Shown: positions 1-8,466, counted from the stretch's first letter. The stretch is 64,000 nucleotides of DNA from Nitrospirota bacterium (GCA_003252075.1 QKDO01000102.1:1-64000); one strand, 5' to 3'. A program made the numbers and translations. Notes: generated from the letters alone by a model not told the origin.

Positions 1-494
1 GTGCCTATGCTGGTCTGTGTCACATTTCGCGTCTTGACTATCTGGTCGCTCAGTTTCCATTGGTCAAGCCTCTTGTTGTAGCTCTCGTTCACGTCGAACT
101 CTACGCCGAGGATTGTTGCCAGCATCTGGGCCGCGATATCCTCAGCATAGTCTCCGGTTGTTTTATCGTCATCCCCGAAGCTGTGGTGCTCCGAAAGATA
201 GCCGATATGGGTCCGATCCTTGGGGATCGCGATGCCGATGGAAGCACCAATGAGGCGGTGACGTTCGTTTGTGGCGGACTCGGCAAGGACTGCATGAACG
301 ATCTGCCCCGGCGACAGTTTTTTGATCCCCTTCTGCATGGTAATGATCTCACAGTGAGGAGGGAAGATGCTCGAAACCCTGACGATATTGAACGGGGCGA
401 GCTTTGCATCACGGAGCGCAAGCTCGAAGCTGACCAGCTTTTCCTTGCTCTTGCCCACGCCTTTTGTGAGGAACAGCTTGGAAGCTACGTACAT
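1..494 (-). CDS. Pyruvoyl-dependent arginine decarboxylase, partial (C-terminal end runs off the window)
   Basis: Decarboxylates arginine to agmatine, the first step of an agmatine route to polyamines. About 164 codons are visible before the reading frame leaves the window. The frame starts MYVASKLFLTKGVGKSKEKL and contains VSSIFPPHCEII. The Ser in this family's S-S motif is the self-cleavage site that yields the pyruvoyl cofactor, so no PLP is needed. Further on are GQIVHAVLAESATN, IGASIGIAIP and HIGYLSEHHSFG, all typical of PvlArgDC. The ATG is preceded by an AAGGAG Shine-Dalgarno sequence about 8 nt away. A likely promoter lies at 547-576. The family is usually 150-190 residues, so little is missing. 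Confidence 0.9.
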   Translation of the reverse strand, partial: MYVASKLFLTKGVGKSKEKLVSFELALRDAKLAPFNIVRVSSIFPPHCEIITMQKGIKKLSPGQIVHAVLAESATNERHRLIGASIGIAIPKDRTHIGYLSEHHSFGDDDKTTGDYAEDIAAQMLATILGVEFDVNESYNKRLDQWKLSDQIVKTRNVTQTSIG

Positions 495-546
495 GCCTGG
501 TGTCTCCTTCCAAGAAAGCCATGCCAATGTGCCGCACGTGATGAAT

Positions 547-576
547 ATCATACGAAAAAAACGTTCTAAAGCGCAA
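547..576 (-). promoter_or_regulatory. Sigma-70-like promoter for the arginine decarboxylase gene
   Basis: Read on the minus strand: TTGCGC at 576-571, an 18-bp spacer and TATGAT at 552-547. The gene's ATG is about 50 nt downstream and has its own AAGGAG, so this transcript would carry a normal 5' leader. Confidence 0.45.
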
Positions 577-678
577 CAGCAAAGCGAGAGCCAAAGCGCA
601 TACGAACGCCGGACCCGCAACGCATGAAGTTTGCTGCTGACCCTTGTTATGACCTCTGATACTGTCGCCGTTGAGGTG

Positions 679-687
679 TGATAAAAT
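679..687 (+). promoter_or_regulatory. Extended -10 element just before the RMD1-like gene
   Basis: TGA followed by TAAAAT (682-687) ends only 6 nt before the ATG at 694. There is no Shine-Dalgarno sequence in that gap. If used, transcription would begin at or next to the start codon. No convincing -35 box was seen. Confidence 0.35.
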
Positions 688-693
688 CATTCC

Positions 694-1791
694 ATGGAAC
701 GTGCCGGATCAACGCTCACGGGCAGCATTCTCATGTACAGACTCTATGACGTTGCTTGGGACATTGACCTGAAAAAAGTCGAAGAACGCGTTCGGGAGTT
801 CAAACGCCAGAGCATTGACAGAAAACGCTTCAGCAAGGCCTTTGAATTTGCAAACCCGCCGCTTTCCCTGAAGCTCAAGTCCTTTGAGAAAACCCTGCAG
901 GGGAAACCATACCTCATCAATGCCTATGCCAAGGCCTATGATTATGGCGTCCTGACCATTATTTTCGAGATACCGGTGAAAGATATGGAGATGGCTGCGT
1001 TTGAGGCGCTTGCGAAGATTTGTGATGAGCCGTTACGCGGTGACTTCAACGAGGAACTCGACCACCTCGTCCGTGATCTCGGGGATGCGCTCCATAACGT
1101 CAACCAGCAGAAGATGGAGGAGGACTATACCGTCTATTACCTGCGGCAGTTCGCTCCCGCTGCGTCTGCTCATGATCTTGTCAGGACTTTCGATATCGGC
1201 AACCTCCTTCTGTACGAGGAGGGAGAAACACCGCCGAGCAGGGCGACCACGGAGGAGCTACTCTCCGTAAGCTTTTCCTATTCCGACAATGACCTTGTTG
1301 TCCTGAGCTGGGACAGGGCCTTCGTGCTCGAACCGGGAGGGAGCATGGACATCCCTGACCTGCTTGAGTTCGCCAATGCCCAGCTTCTCGAACTACGGGT
1401 ATACGATGATATGGTCGACCGGGAACTTGACAGCATCAACGAACGCATCATGACCGAAGTTCCGCCGTCCATCTGGAAGATCAAACGGTATGAGAAGCTT
1501 GCTGCGCGGGCGATGCGGACGGTCATGGACCTGACCGGTATCACCGAGAAGATCGACAACTCTCTGAAAGTGACTGAGGATGTTTACTATGCGAGGATCT
1601 ACTCTTCCGCGCTTTCTCTTTTTAAGGTCAAGGAATGGGATACAAGCATTGAAAGAAAGATAATTATCGTGTCACGGGTATACGACATGCTGTACCGTGA
1701 GATAGCGAACAAAAGGACCGAGCTTCTTGAGGCCATAATCATCGTCCTGATCGCCGTCGAGATCCTGTTGTTCCTTATGATGAAGATCTGA
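694..1791 (+). CDS. RMD1/YagE-like (DUF155-type) membrane-anchored protein
   Basis: A 365-residue protein with a mostly soluble body and a single C-terminal membrane helix (about residues 344-362, rich in Ile, Leu and Val). The order of elements matches the DUF155/RMD1 family as I remember it: a central VLSWDRAFVLEPGG stretch, DLLEFANAQLLELRVYDDMV, then a long helical part with KIDNSLKVTEDVYYARIY before the anchor. The function in bacteria is unknown. The ATG at 694 lacks a ribosome site but sits 6 nt after a -10 box. A second ATG at 733 (MYRLYDVAWDID) is an alternative start near the point where similarity would be expected to begin. It stands alone, and the next 400 bp downstream are decayed. 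Confidence 0.6.
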   Translation: MERAGSTLTGSILMYRLYDVAWDIDLKKVEERVREFKRQSIDRKRFSKAFEFANPPLSLKLKSFEKTLQGKPYLINAYAKAYDYGVLTIIFEIPVKDMEMAAFEALAKICDEPLRGDFNEELDHLVRDLGDALHNVNQQKMEEDYTVYYLRQFAPAASAHDLVRTFDIGNLLLYEEGETPPSRATTEELLSVSFSYSDNDLVVLSWDRAFVLEPGGSMDIPDLLEFANAQLLELRVYDDMVDRELDSINERIMTEVPPSIWKIKRYEKLAARAMRTVMDLTGITEKIDNSLKVTEDVYYARIYSSALSLFKVKEWDTSIERKIIIVSRVYDMLYREIANKRTELLEAIIIVLIAVEILLFLMMKI

Positions 1792-1840
1792 GGGATGGAA
1801 TCATCATCCCGGGAGAGATTACCGTTTCCGGCAACCCTTG

Positions 1841-2122
1841 TCAGAGGCAGACGATGTCGTCTGCAAGCCCGGTGAAGACTTCGCCTCGCTTCTCTATGAG
1901 TTCGAATGTGTTTTCTCTGCCTAGGGCTCCCTTGCCCGGAAAGAGGAACTTCTGCTCAACGGCTATCACGTTCCCTGTCTGAAGAGGGGCCTTGAACTTG
2001 GCGCATGGACCGGCAGTTCGTTCAGCTCAAGACCCACGCCGTAACCCACGAACTTTCCGACTCTTCCGGAAGTCCCATGAAAGAACGTGTTTACACCATG
2101 GTCTCTTGCTTTCCGGCGCGAT
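1841..2122 (-). pseudogene. Relic of an M24 (Xaa-Pro aminopeptidase-like) peptidase, C-terminal part
   Basis: Read on the minus strand, one frame gives KARDHGVNTFFHGTSG and then KFVGYGVGLELNELPV, before stopping. A neighbouring frame continues with PLQTGNVIAVEQKFLFPGKG, then GRENTFELIEKRGEVFTGL and a stop at 1841. Together these read as the last ~90 residues of a pita-bread-fold M24 peptidase: the G-HG-G-E-P block and the E-F-PG-G--ENTF metal-site block. A frameshift lies near 1990. No N-terminal part is visible and the frame hits a stop immediately upstream, so this is a truncated, frameshifted remnant. Confidence 0.75.
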
Positions 2123-2197
2123 TAGTCTTTAAGTTAATATACATGCAGTGAGTTTTCCCGGAGAGGCACGTACCGTTGATTTTATGGGGGTGAAATT

Positions 2198-3052
2198 ATG
2201 AAAAGAGGTTTTTACATCGGCGATTTTGAGTTCATATGGCTCAACGGGGGAATGTTCGCACTGGATGGCGGTGCAATGTTCGGTGTTGTTCCGAAAGCGT
2301 TATGGGCACGGAAATATCCGGCAGACCATGATAATACAATTCCTATGGTGGCATGGCCGCTCCTTATCAAAACCCCGGACTCGCTGGTTATCATAGAAAC
2401 TGGGCTGGGAAACAAGCTGACGGAAAAGCAGAAGCAGATATTCAGGGTGAACGAAGAATGGAACCTGATAGCCGAGTTACGCGACCTTGGCATAGAGAGA
2501 GATGACATCAGTCATGTAATTTTGACCCATTACGATTTTGATCATGCCGGGGGAGTGGTAATGCGGGAGGAATCCGGGTCGTTCTGCCTTACTTTTCCCA
2601 GGGCAAAGCATTACATTCAGGCTACGGAATGGGAAGATGTCATGTGTCCGAATATCCGCTCCATCAATACCTATTGGCCCATTAATAATGAACTCCTCAG
2701 GGGTACCCCGAACCTCGAGCTCGTAAATGGGGAGGCAGAGATTGTGAGGGGAGTCAGGGTAATCCATACCGGAGGACATACAAAGGGCTACCAGATAGTG
2801 ACCATGGAATCCGGAGGACAGTCAGCAGTCTATCCGTGCGATCTCTTGCCGACGCATGTCCACTTCAATCCTTTATGGGTGATGGCCTATGATAATTTTC
2901 CCTTAGATTCTATTCAACAGAAAGAAGATCTCGAAAGAGTGCATGTCGGGAAAGAAGCATGGTTCATCTTCTATCATGATCCTTTCGTACCTGCTTGTAA
3001 GTTTGATGTAAAAGGGAATATCGCAGAGAAGTGGACTGGGGAGAATGCGTAA
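2198..3052 (+). CDS. Metallo-beta-lactamase-fold hydrolase (AHL-lactonase-like group)
   Basis: A 284-residue MBL-fold hydrolase with no signal peptide. The usual metal motif HxHxDH appears as HYDFDH (around residue 110), with Asp replacing the second His; this is followed by AGG. Later metal ligands are plausible at HTGGHTKGY (His) and YPCDLLPTHV (Asp). The length and the N-terminal style resemble lactonase-type members such as AiiA relatives, but the substrate cannot be read from sequence. The ATG follows GGGGGTGA at a suitable distance. Neighbours are a peptidase relic and malQ, which give no functional clue. Confidence 0.7.
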   Translation: MKRGFYIGDFEFIWLNGGMFALDGGAMFGVVPKALWARKYPADHDNTIPMVAWPLLIKTPDSLVIIETGLGNKLTEKQKQIFRVNEEWNLIAELRDLGIERDDISHVILTHYDFDHAGGVVMREESGSFCLTFPRAKHYIQATEWEDVMCPNIRSINTYWPINNELLRGTPNLELVNGEAEIVRGVRVIHTGGHTKGYQIVTMESGGQSAVYPCDLLPTHVHFNPLWVMAYDNFPLDSIQQKEDLERVHVGKEAWFIFYHDPFVPACKFDVKGNIAEKWTGENA

Positions 3053-3219
3053 TCTCCTGGCAACTATTCATTAATCAAGAGTTTTCGCAGAGTGAACTCG
3101 CATCAATTTGATTTTTATTACATATGATGTTAGAGATTTCTTAACTCCTCATGTGCTGTCAACAAAGAGAAATGTCCGGCTATAGAGCACACCAACGGTC
3201 CTGTGGTAGCAGGTAAATA

Positions 3220-3360
3220 TTAGGCAGCCTTCTTATGCGAGATGACGACCTCTTCCTGCGTCAATCTCCCCTTGCCTTTGTTCATGTGCCTCTTCAGACC
3301 TCGTTTTACGTGCCTCCTGCAGTAGTTCCGTGCTCTCCATGAATGGCACCTCTTTGCCAT
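3220..3360 (-). CDS. Very basic 46-residue Cys/His-containing small protein (hypothetical)
   Basis: An open frame of 46 codons starting MAKRCHSWRARNYCRRHVKR. It is strongly basic in its first 32 residues and has C-H and C-x2-H pairs that could bind metal or nucleic acid. The C-terminus is more balanced (LTQEEVVISHKKAA). It lies in a 395-bp gap between the MBL hydrolase and malQ and has only a weak ribosome site. I do not recognise the family. It could be a genuine small gene or the tail of a decayed one. Nothing else was recognised in the rest of this gap except the malQ promoter. Confidence 0.35.
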   Translation of the reverse strand: MAKRCHSWRARNYCRRHVKRGLKRHMNKGKGRLTQEEVVISHKKAA

Positions 3361-3412
3361 CAAATGGTAACCTGACAGTTTATGTGCCCGCTACAGACGC
3401 GGCCTTTCGCAG

Positions 3413-3441
3413 TTGCGCTTATGTGAAAGGTCGCGTATCAT
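3413..3441 (+). promoter_or_regulatory. malQ promoter placed for a leaderless transcript
   Basis: TTGCGC (3413-3418), a 17-bp spacer and TATCAT (3436-3441). The malQ ATG starts 6 nt after the -10 box and no Shine-Dalgarno sequence precedes it, so the mRNA should begin at or very near the start codon. Confidence 0.5.
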
Positions 3442-3447
3442 AACTTC

Positions 3448-5676
3448 ATGGATCAGGACACGGCTGAACAGCGCATCAATGAACTGGCGGACCTGTACGG
3501 AATACTCCACGGCTACTGGGATATCTTCGGGACCTGGCATGCGATAACCCCTGAAGCGAAAAAGGCGATACTTACAGCAATGAAGCTAAAGGTCGACACA
3601 GTAGATGATATTGAAAAGGAGATCTATGAAAAGAAGACCAAGGTCTGGAGATCTCATCTGGCGCCGGTATACGTGATCTCAGAACAAGAACAGCCTCTGT
3701 CGTGCCCGCTCTTTATTCCTGTCAAGGAAGGTGCAGAAGGCAGGCTTTCTGTTTCATGCAGCATGAAAGATGAGCAGGGCTTATCCGGTGATGTCACCCT
3801 GTCGGGAGATTCGCTTTCAGTGTCCGAAGAACTCATTATCGATGGACAGCGCTATGTCAGAATAATGCTGACTGACACGGCCAGGAGGGAGCCCGGTTAT
3901 TATACGTTAACGGTCACTGTCCGTAACCATACCCAAGGTTTGGGCATGCTGAAGAAGACGATGAATGTGATCATCGCGCCGGAAACCTGCTATTTGCCGG
4001 AAGATAATGGTGAACATGGCCTCTGGGGACTTGCCGTAAACCTTTATGCCCTGCGCTCTGCGCGGAACTGGGGTGTCGGTGATTTCAGGGACCTCAGGGA
4101 AGTCTGCACAAGCGTTGCCGGCCTGAGCGGCAGTTTTGTCGGTATCAATCCGCTGCATGCGATACCCAATGCCAGCCCTTACGGATTGAGCCCTTACTCG
4201 CCGATCAGCAGGCTTTTCAGAAATGTGATCTATCTCGAGGTCGAAGCGGTAGCGGATGTTGTTGAATCGGCTGCTGCCCGAAGTGCCATGCAGGCTGAAT
4301 TGTTCAAAGCTGCGTTAAAAGAGCTCAGGGATGCCGCTTCAGTTGATTATGAGAAGGCTGCTGCCCTCAAGATGGAAATTCTGAGATATGCCTTTGACCA
4401 CTTCCATGAAACGCACTATGTACAGGACACTGTACGCGGAAGAGATTTCAGGACCTATTTGGAGGGAGAAGGCGAGACCCTCGAATCCTTCAGCCTGTAT
4501 CTTGCGCTCCGTGAGCATTTTGTGCGAACACGTCATGTCTATTCCTGGCAGGAGTGGCCGGAAGCCTACCGTGACCTAAAACGCGAAGCGGTCAAGCTAT
4601 ACCGGGACAACCATGAGAAAGAGATACTTTTTCATTGCTATATCCAGTGGCTGATCGACGGGCAGCTTGCCGAGGTGCAGTCCCTCTGCCGCACGTCCGG
4701 GATGAAGGTGGGGCTGTACCATGACCTTGCCATCGGTGCGGTCGGCGGTGGCGGCGATATATGGGTGTATCAGGACGTCGCGGGAGGGGCTGATGTAGGG
4801 GCTCCGCCGGATGATTTCAATCCGAACGGTCAGAACTGGGGCTTTCCTGCGCTTATCCCGGAGATGCTGAAAGAGACAGGGTATGAACTGTTCATCCAGA
4901 CCCTGAGAAAGAACATGAGACACGGCGGGGCCCTGAGGATCGACCATGCACTTGGTCTTTTCCGCCTTTTCTGGATACCGTCCGGGATGTCGCCGAAGCA
5001 GGGGGGATATGTCCTTCAGCCTTCGCTCGATCTTTTGAGGATCATAGCGCTCGAAAGCCGGAGGAACAGGACTGTTGTCATTGCCGAGGATCTCGGCACC
5101 ATTGATGAGCAATTCAGGAACATGCTGCAGCGGTTCAGGATGCTTTCATACCGCCTATTCTACTTTGAAAGGAATTACCCCGACGTTTCCTTCAAGCTGC
5201 CGGGGCAGTATGTCCCAACGGCATTATGTGCTGTCACGACGCATGATCTGCCGACACTCTACGGGTACTGGGAAGGTCACGATATTGACGTAAAAAGCAG
5301 GATTGGGATCTATCCTGACGATCTTGCGCAGGAACAGGACCGTGCTGCACGGCAGAGGGACCGGGGTCTTATTCTTGATGCTTTGAAAACGGAGAACCTG
5401 CTTCCTGATGGTGTCCCTGAGGATCCCGCTCTTGTGCCCCGCATGACACCGCGGCTCTGCAGCGCTATTTACCGCTACCTGGCAAAGACACCCTGCAGGA
5501 TGGTCCTGGTGAGCCTTGACGACGTCATCGGGACCATGGACCAGCAGAACCTGCCCGGAACGGTTGACCAGCATCCCAATTGGATACAGAAGACCCCACT
5601 GACGGTCGAGGCTATCATCAGCGATAAGCGATTTCGGGACCTCAAGGAGGTTTTCAGGGGGCTGTCAGGTCCGTGA
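3448..5676 (+). CDS. malQ: 4-alpha-glucanotransferase (amylomaltase, GH77)
   Basis: Transfers alpha-1,4-glucan segments between maltodextrins, releasing glucose, in the cytoplasm. At 742 residues it is the long form: a ~190-residue N-terminal region with a beta-rich domain, as in E. coli MalQ, precedes the GH77 barrel. Barrel motifs include INPLHAIPNASPYGLSPYSP, DLAIGAVGGGGDIW, DDFNPNGQNWGFP, RIDHALGLFRLFWIP (nucleophile Asp), VVIAEDLGTI (acid/base Glu) and TTHDLPTLYGYW. The C-terminal NLPGTVDQHPNW block is also present. It stands alone on the plus strand and converges with greB, with only 19 bp between stop codons. No other glycogen or maltose genes are in the window. Confidence 0.95.
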   Translation: MDQDTAEQRINELADLYGILHGYWDIFGTWHAITPEAKKAILTAMKLKVDTVDDIEKEIYEKKTKVWRSHLAPVYVISEQEQPLSCPLFIPVKEGAEGRLSVSCSMKDEQGLSGDVTLSGDSLSVSEELIIDGQRYVRIMLTDTARREPGYYTLTVTVRNHTQGLGMLKKTMNVIIAPETCYLPEDNGEHGLWGLAVNLYALRSARNWGVGDFRDLREVCTSVAGLSGSFVGINPLHAIPNASPYGLSPYSPISRLFRNVIYLEVEAVADVVESAAARSAMQAELFKAALKELRDAASVDYEKAAALKMEILRYAFDHFHETHYVQDTVRGRDFRTYLEGEGETLESFSLYLALREHFVRTRHVYSWQEWPEAYRDLKREAVKLYRDNHEKEILFHCYIQWLIDGQLAEVQSLCRTSGMKVGLYHDLAIGAVGGGGDIWVYQDVAGGADVGAPPDDFNPNGQNWGFPALIPEMLKETGYELFIQTLRKNMRHGGALRIDHALGLFRLFWIPSGMSPKQGGYVLQPSLDLLRIIALESRRNRTVVIAEDLGTIDEQFRNMLQRFRMLSYRLFYFERNYPDVSFKLPGQYVPTALCAVTTHDLPTLYGYWEGHDIDVKSRIGIYPDDLAQEQDRAARQRDRGLILDALKTENLLPDGVPEDPALVPRMTPRLCSAIYRYLAKTPCRMVLVSLDDVIGTMDQQNLPGTVDQHPNWIQKTPLTVEAIISDKRFRDLKEVFRGLSGP

Positions 5677-5695
5677 ACCCGAGAGGCCGTGCGGA

Positions 5696-6181
5696 TCAAT
5701 ATCGGATGGACAGAATAACAAAGGCAGACGTGCCGCTTGGCCTGCTCACGGTCACATCATCGCCATCCGTCCTTCGTAGCAGGGCCATGGCCATCGGTGA
5801 ATCAATGCTGATGAAATTCCTTTTGGGGTCGATCTCGTCAGCGCCGACGATCCGGTATTCGTAAACATTTCCTTCCTCGTCCTCGAGCTCAACCCACGCG
5901 CCGAAAAAAACTCTTGAAGTGTCCGCGGGCTTTCTGTCAATGACCTTCAGCTCGCTCAGCCTTTTCGAGAGGTAACGGATACGAGCGTCTATCTGGCGCA
6001 GCTGTTTTTTTCCGTAGATATACTCGGCATTTTCTGAGCGATCGCCCATGGCTGCCGCATCCGCAACCGCCTGTGTGACTTGCGGCCGCTTGGTCTTCCA
6101 GAGGTAGGAAAGCTCATCGCTCAGGCTCTTATGTCCCTCAGGGGTAATATAAGGCGATCTTCTGTATGCATGTCCCGTCAT
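5696..6181 (-). CDS. greB: Transcription elongation factor GreB
   Basis: Rescues backtracked RNA polymerase by stimulating cleavage of the 3' RNA end. The 161 residues match GreB: an N-terminal coiled-coil hairpin with YITPEGHKSL, the loop AAAMGDRSENAEYIYGKK that carries the acidic tip residues and the GreB-typical basic patch, and a C-terminal FKBP-like domain (GAWVELEDEEGN to SRPSGTSAFVI). An internal GAGGGA site precedes the ATG. It converges with malQ and lies downstream of an unknown Cys-rich gene on the same strand (36 bp gap). Confidence 0.92.
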   Translation of the reverse strand: MTGHAYRRSPYITPEGHKSLSDELSYLWKTKRPQVTQAVADAAAMGDRSENAEYIYGKKQLRQIDARIRYLSKRLSELKVIDRKPADTSRVFFGAWVELEDEEGNVYEYRIVGADEIDPKRNFISIDSPMAMALLRRTDGDDVTVSRPSGTSAFVILSIRY

Positions 6182-6217
6182 GATTTCCCTCGTGAATCGT
6201 TATGCGGGCCAAACTTC

Positions 6218-6877
6218 CTATGCCGGTGGTGTGAGCCGGTCCTTTTCGACAAAGACCATATTGATGCGGACCATTTCCAACTGGATCTTACGGTAATTGA
6301 TACCATAGGAACGCTGGAGTTCAACGGCAATGTCAGCATAGCGGTTAAATACTTCCCCCAGCGCAGTTGTCGGGTACTGATGCCTGAAGTTCCCGCACAG
6401 GAGATGTGCGCTGTCAGATTCCACATGCGGTGTGCGCTGAAGGGCCTGGTCAATGTGGTACGCGATCTCCTTTTTCAGTTGATCGGTCTCTTCGCCTTCA
6501 GCGCGCCTGCGGAAAAGGTTTCCAATAGGCATATTTTCCACGCTCAGGCAGGCAGAGAAGTTCATGCAGTTGGAGCAGCAGTATCTCAGCTCGTCGTTCA
6601 TCGTTTCGATCAGGCACGCTTCGAGGACATCCTTGAATGCATCGTCCTGCTCCGGTCCCGCCATGTCCAGCAGCTTTGCGACAAACTCATTTCCGTCGGC
6701 AACAACAGCGGCAGGAGTCTCTTTCACTCTGCCGGCGTTCTGTACACCTATGATACTGCTTGCCAGGACGACCTGATAGCGCTGATCCTCCGGAAAGAGT
6801 GAGAGGCGTCTCCTGAATTCTCTGCTGTTCAGTTCGCACATGACGGCATATGTGGCGTATGTTCTGTTGTCCTGCAT
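6218..6877 (-). CDS. Cys-cluster protein of unknown function
   Basis: A 219-residue soluble protein that I do not recognise. Its most telling feature is a Cys cluster near the middle, RYCCSNCMNFSACL (CC-x2-C-x5-C), with another Cys about 60 residues later (LLCGNFRHQY). That is enough ligands for an Fe-S cluster or zinc. The N-terminus (YATYAVMCELNSREFRRRL) and C-terminus are ordinary alpha/beta-like sequence. The gene is divergent from the ferredoxin-like gene at 7027 across about 150 bp and probably co-transcribed with greB. The start has no clear ribosome site, so the exact N-terminus is uncertain. Confidence 0.6.
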   Translation of the reverse strand: MQDNRTYATYAVMCELNSREFRRRLSLFPEDQRYQVVLASSIIGVQNAGRVKETPAAVVADGNEFVAKLLDMAGPEQDDAFKDVLEACLIETMNDELRYCCSNCMNFSACLSVENMPIGNLFRRRAEGEETDQLKKEIAYHIDQALQRTPHVESDSAHLLCGNFRHQYPTTALGEVFNRYADIAVELQRSYGINYRKIQLEMVRINMVFVEKDRLTPPA

Positions 6878-6967
6878 GGTTCTCGTATGCGGTATCCGTC
6901 CTTCCCGGATATACAGAAGTATAACTGTGCATACCCTATTATGTCATGCCTTTCTGCGTATTCCGGA

Positions 6968-6997
6968 TTGCGGCAATTTTACGAAAGAGCGTACAAT
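6968..6997 (+). promoter_or_regulatory. Promoter for the 4Fe-4S protein gene
   Basis: TTGCGG (6968-6973), an 18-bp spacer and TACAAT (6992-6997), about 29 nt before the ATG at 7027. It lies in the divergent region shared with the Cys-cluster gene on the other strand. Confidence 0.4.
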
Positions 6998-7026
6998 ATC
7001 TGTGATGATATTCACGGTGATACGAG

Positions 7027-7836
7027 ATGTGTGAGTTCTGCACGACACATGGTGAAGGCAAGGTCTGGTACAAGAACGCTGCTAACTATGCGAATGACCT
7101 GCTGTCCGACCTTAACCGCAGGAAATATATCGAAAACTTCCTCACCACTGCATTTTCCGAGGGTTTTCAGACCCTCGGAAGGCTGGAGGCCATTTACCGG
7201 AAAAAAGGACACCTCCCAAAGGCCGTGGAAGCAGCACTGATAGCCAAGGCAAAAACAGAGCATTTTGGTCAGGTGCTGCCCATAGAAGAGATCAACGTGC
7301 TGGTGCGAAAGGCAAGGACCGTCGTGCGTATGCCCTGTGCCTGTCGCTGGGACATGGAGAAAAAGGATGAGCGCTGCTGTTACGCGGTCAGTTACGGTTC
7401 GGAGGCCTGGTATAACAGCATCGACATGAGCTACTTCGGCAAGGCATCAGATGAAGGGCTGGAATCCCTGACCGGTGAGATTGCGGTGAAGCAGATGGAA
7501 GAGATGGAGGGACGGGGCGCTGTCCATACCATATGGACGATGATGACCCCCTTCATCGGTGCCATCTGCAACTGTTCTGCTGGGGGATGCCTTGCGATGA
7601 GGACACTGTCCGGCATCAATGTCGAGACCATGGCGCGGGCTGAACATGTCGCCAGGGTCGATGCATTGCTCTGCAGCGGCTGCGGCCTCTGTGATGCAGC
7701 TTGTCATTTTAAGGCCATCGAAAGCGTTACGGTGGGAGGCCGCTCGATCTCTCGTATCAATGCCCAAAAATGCTTTGGCTGCGGCCTCTGCCGCAGGGTT
7801 TGCTCTGCTGCTGCAATATCATTGGTCCTGCGGTGA
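7027..7836 (+). CDS. 4Fe-4S dicluster ferredoxin-like protein with extra Cys motifs
   Basis: A 269-residue cytoplasmic Fe-S protein. The C-terminus (about residues 215-265) has two classic [4Fe-4S] sites, CSGCGLCDAAC and CFGCGLCRRVC. Before them are several further Cys groups: CEFC at the very N-terminus, MPCACRWDM and RCCYAV near residues 100-120, and CNCSAGGCLAM near 190. These could bind an additional cluster or a metal. The arrangement suggests an electron-transfer or redox-sensing module rather than a simple ferredoxin. It is followed by the small exported protein at 7932 and divergent from another Cys-rich gene. The specific partner is unknown. Confidence 0.75.
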   Translation: MCEFCTTHGEGKVWYKNAANYANDLLSDLNRRKYIENFLTTAFSEGFQTLGRLEAIYRKKGHLPKAVEAALIAKAKTEHFGQVLPIEEINVLVRKARTVVRMPCACRWDMEKKDERCCYAVSYGSEAWYNSIDMSYFGKASDEGLESLTGEIAVKQMEEMEGRGAVHTIWTMMTPFIGAICNCSAGGCLAMRTLSGINVETMARAEHVARVDALLCSGCGLCDAACHFKAIESVTVGGRSISRINAQKCFGCGLCRRVCSAAAISLVLR

Positions 7837-7931
7837 CGGGGACATCTTTCTTCAATTGAGAGATGAGTGCGAATACCGTAGGGGAAGGGAATAGTGATGC
7901 ATAAAAAAACCCATGCGAGGAGGAAACAACC

Positions 7932-8234
7932 ATGCGACTGCGCGGAATGATTCTTGGAGCGGTCATCATCATTGCCGGACTTATTCTGTCCCAAGGTGCT
8001 GCCATTGCGGAAGAGAGGCCTGAATTCAACCCTCTTGTGAGCATCAAGGAGAACTTTCAGGTGAATGTCGGCAAGCGTATTTCTGTCAGGACAGAGTCTG
8101 GAGATACGATCGACGGCACCATAGCAAGGGTAGGGGACCATAACGTGCATATTTCGAAACTCACGGGGAAGGATTTCTATGATGCGATCGTCCGCATAGA
8201 TAAAATAGAATCATTCACCTTCAGGGCCCGGTGA
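7932..8234 (+). CDS. Small exported Sm-like/SH3-like protein (hypothetical)
   Basis: A 100-residue protein with a Sec signal peptide: MRLRG, a hydrophobic stretch and a cleavage-like site at AIAEE near residue 27. The mature ~73 residues read as a short all-beta barrel, GKRISVRTESGDTIDGTIAR and then VRIDKIESFTFR, in the rhythm of Sm/LSm or KOW-like small barrels. The start has an excellent AGGAGG site. Likely periplasmic. It lies about 95 bp downstream of the Fe-S protein gene on the same strand and may share its transcript. The 230 bp downstream hold only short broken frames. Confidence 0.65.
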   Translation: MRLRGMILGAVIIIAGLILSQGAAIAEERPEFNPLVSIKENFQVNVGKRISVRTESGDTIDGTIARVGDHNVHISKLTGKDFYDAIVRIDKIESFTFRAR

Positions 8235-8426
8235 CAGTGCGATAACGTGCGGGTGGTGCCGTATACAGCTGACGAATACAAAAGACTGCTCAGAGAATCA
8301 GGAAAAAGTACGGACGGACTGTCTGCTGTCTTGGTGAACACTGCGGCCACGATCTTGTCCCGACCATATCAACGAATATGAGAAGGTTCACGGAATTGCG
8401 GACGGTCGCGCTGACAGGGCTGTTTG

Positions 8427-8455
8427 TTGACTAATGTTGCAGGCTGTCCGATAAT
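8427..8455 (+). promoter_or_regulatory. Promoter immediately upstream of the YycJ-like gene
   Basis: TTGACT (8427-8432), a 17-bp spacer and GATAAT (8450-8455). The ATG at 8467 follows after 11 nt with no Shine-Dalgarno sequence, predicting a 5' leader of only about 4-5 nt. Confidence 0.5.
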
Positions 8456-8466
8456 ACACAATCATC

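Noticed and set aside
60-569. 169-codon plus-strand frame at the window start
   Set aside because: It is opposite the pyruvoyl-dependent arginine decarboxylase frame, which shows family motifs and a ribosome site.
8235-8466. Broken frames between the Sm-like gene and the YycJ-like gene
   Set aside because: Short pieces in all three frames look faintly protein-like, but none could be assigned to a family or joined convincingly.
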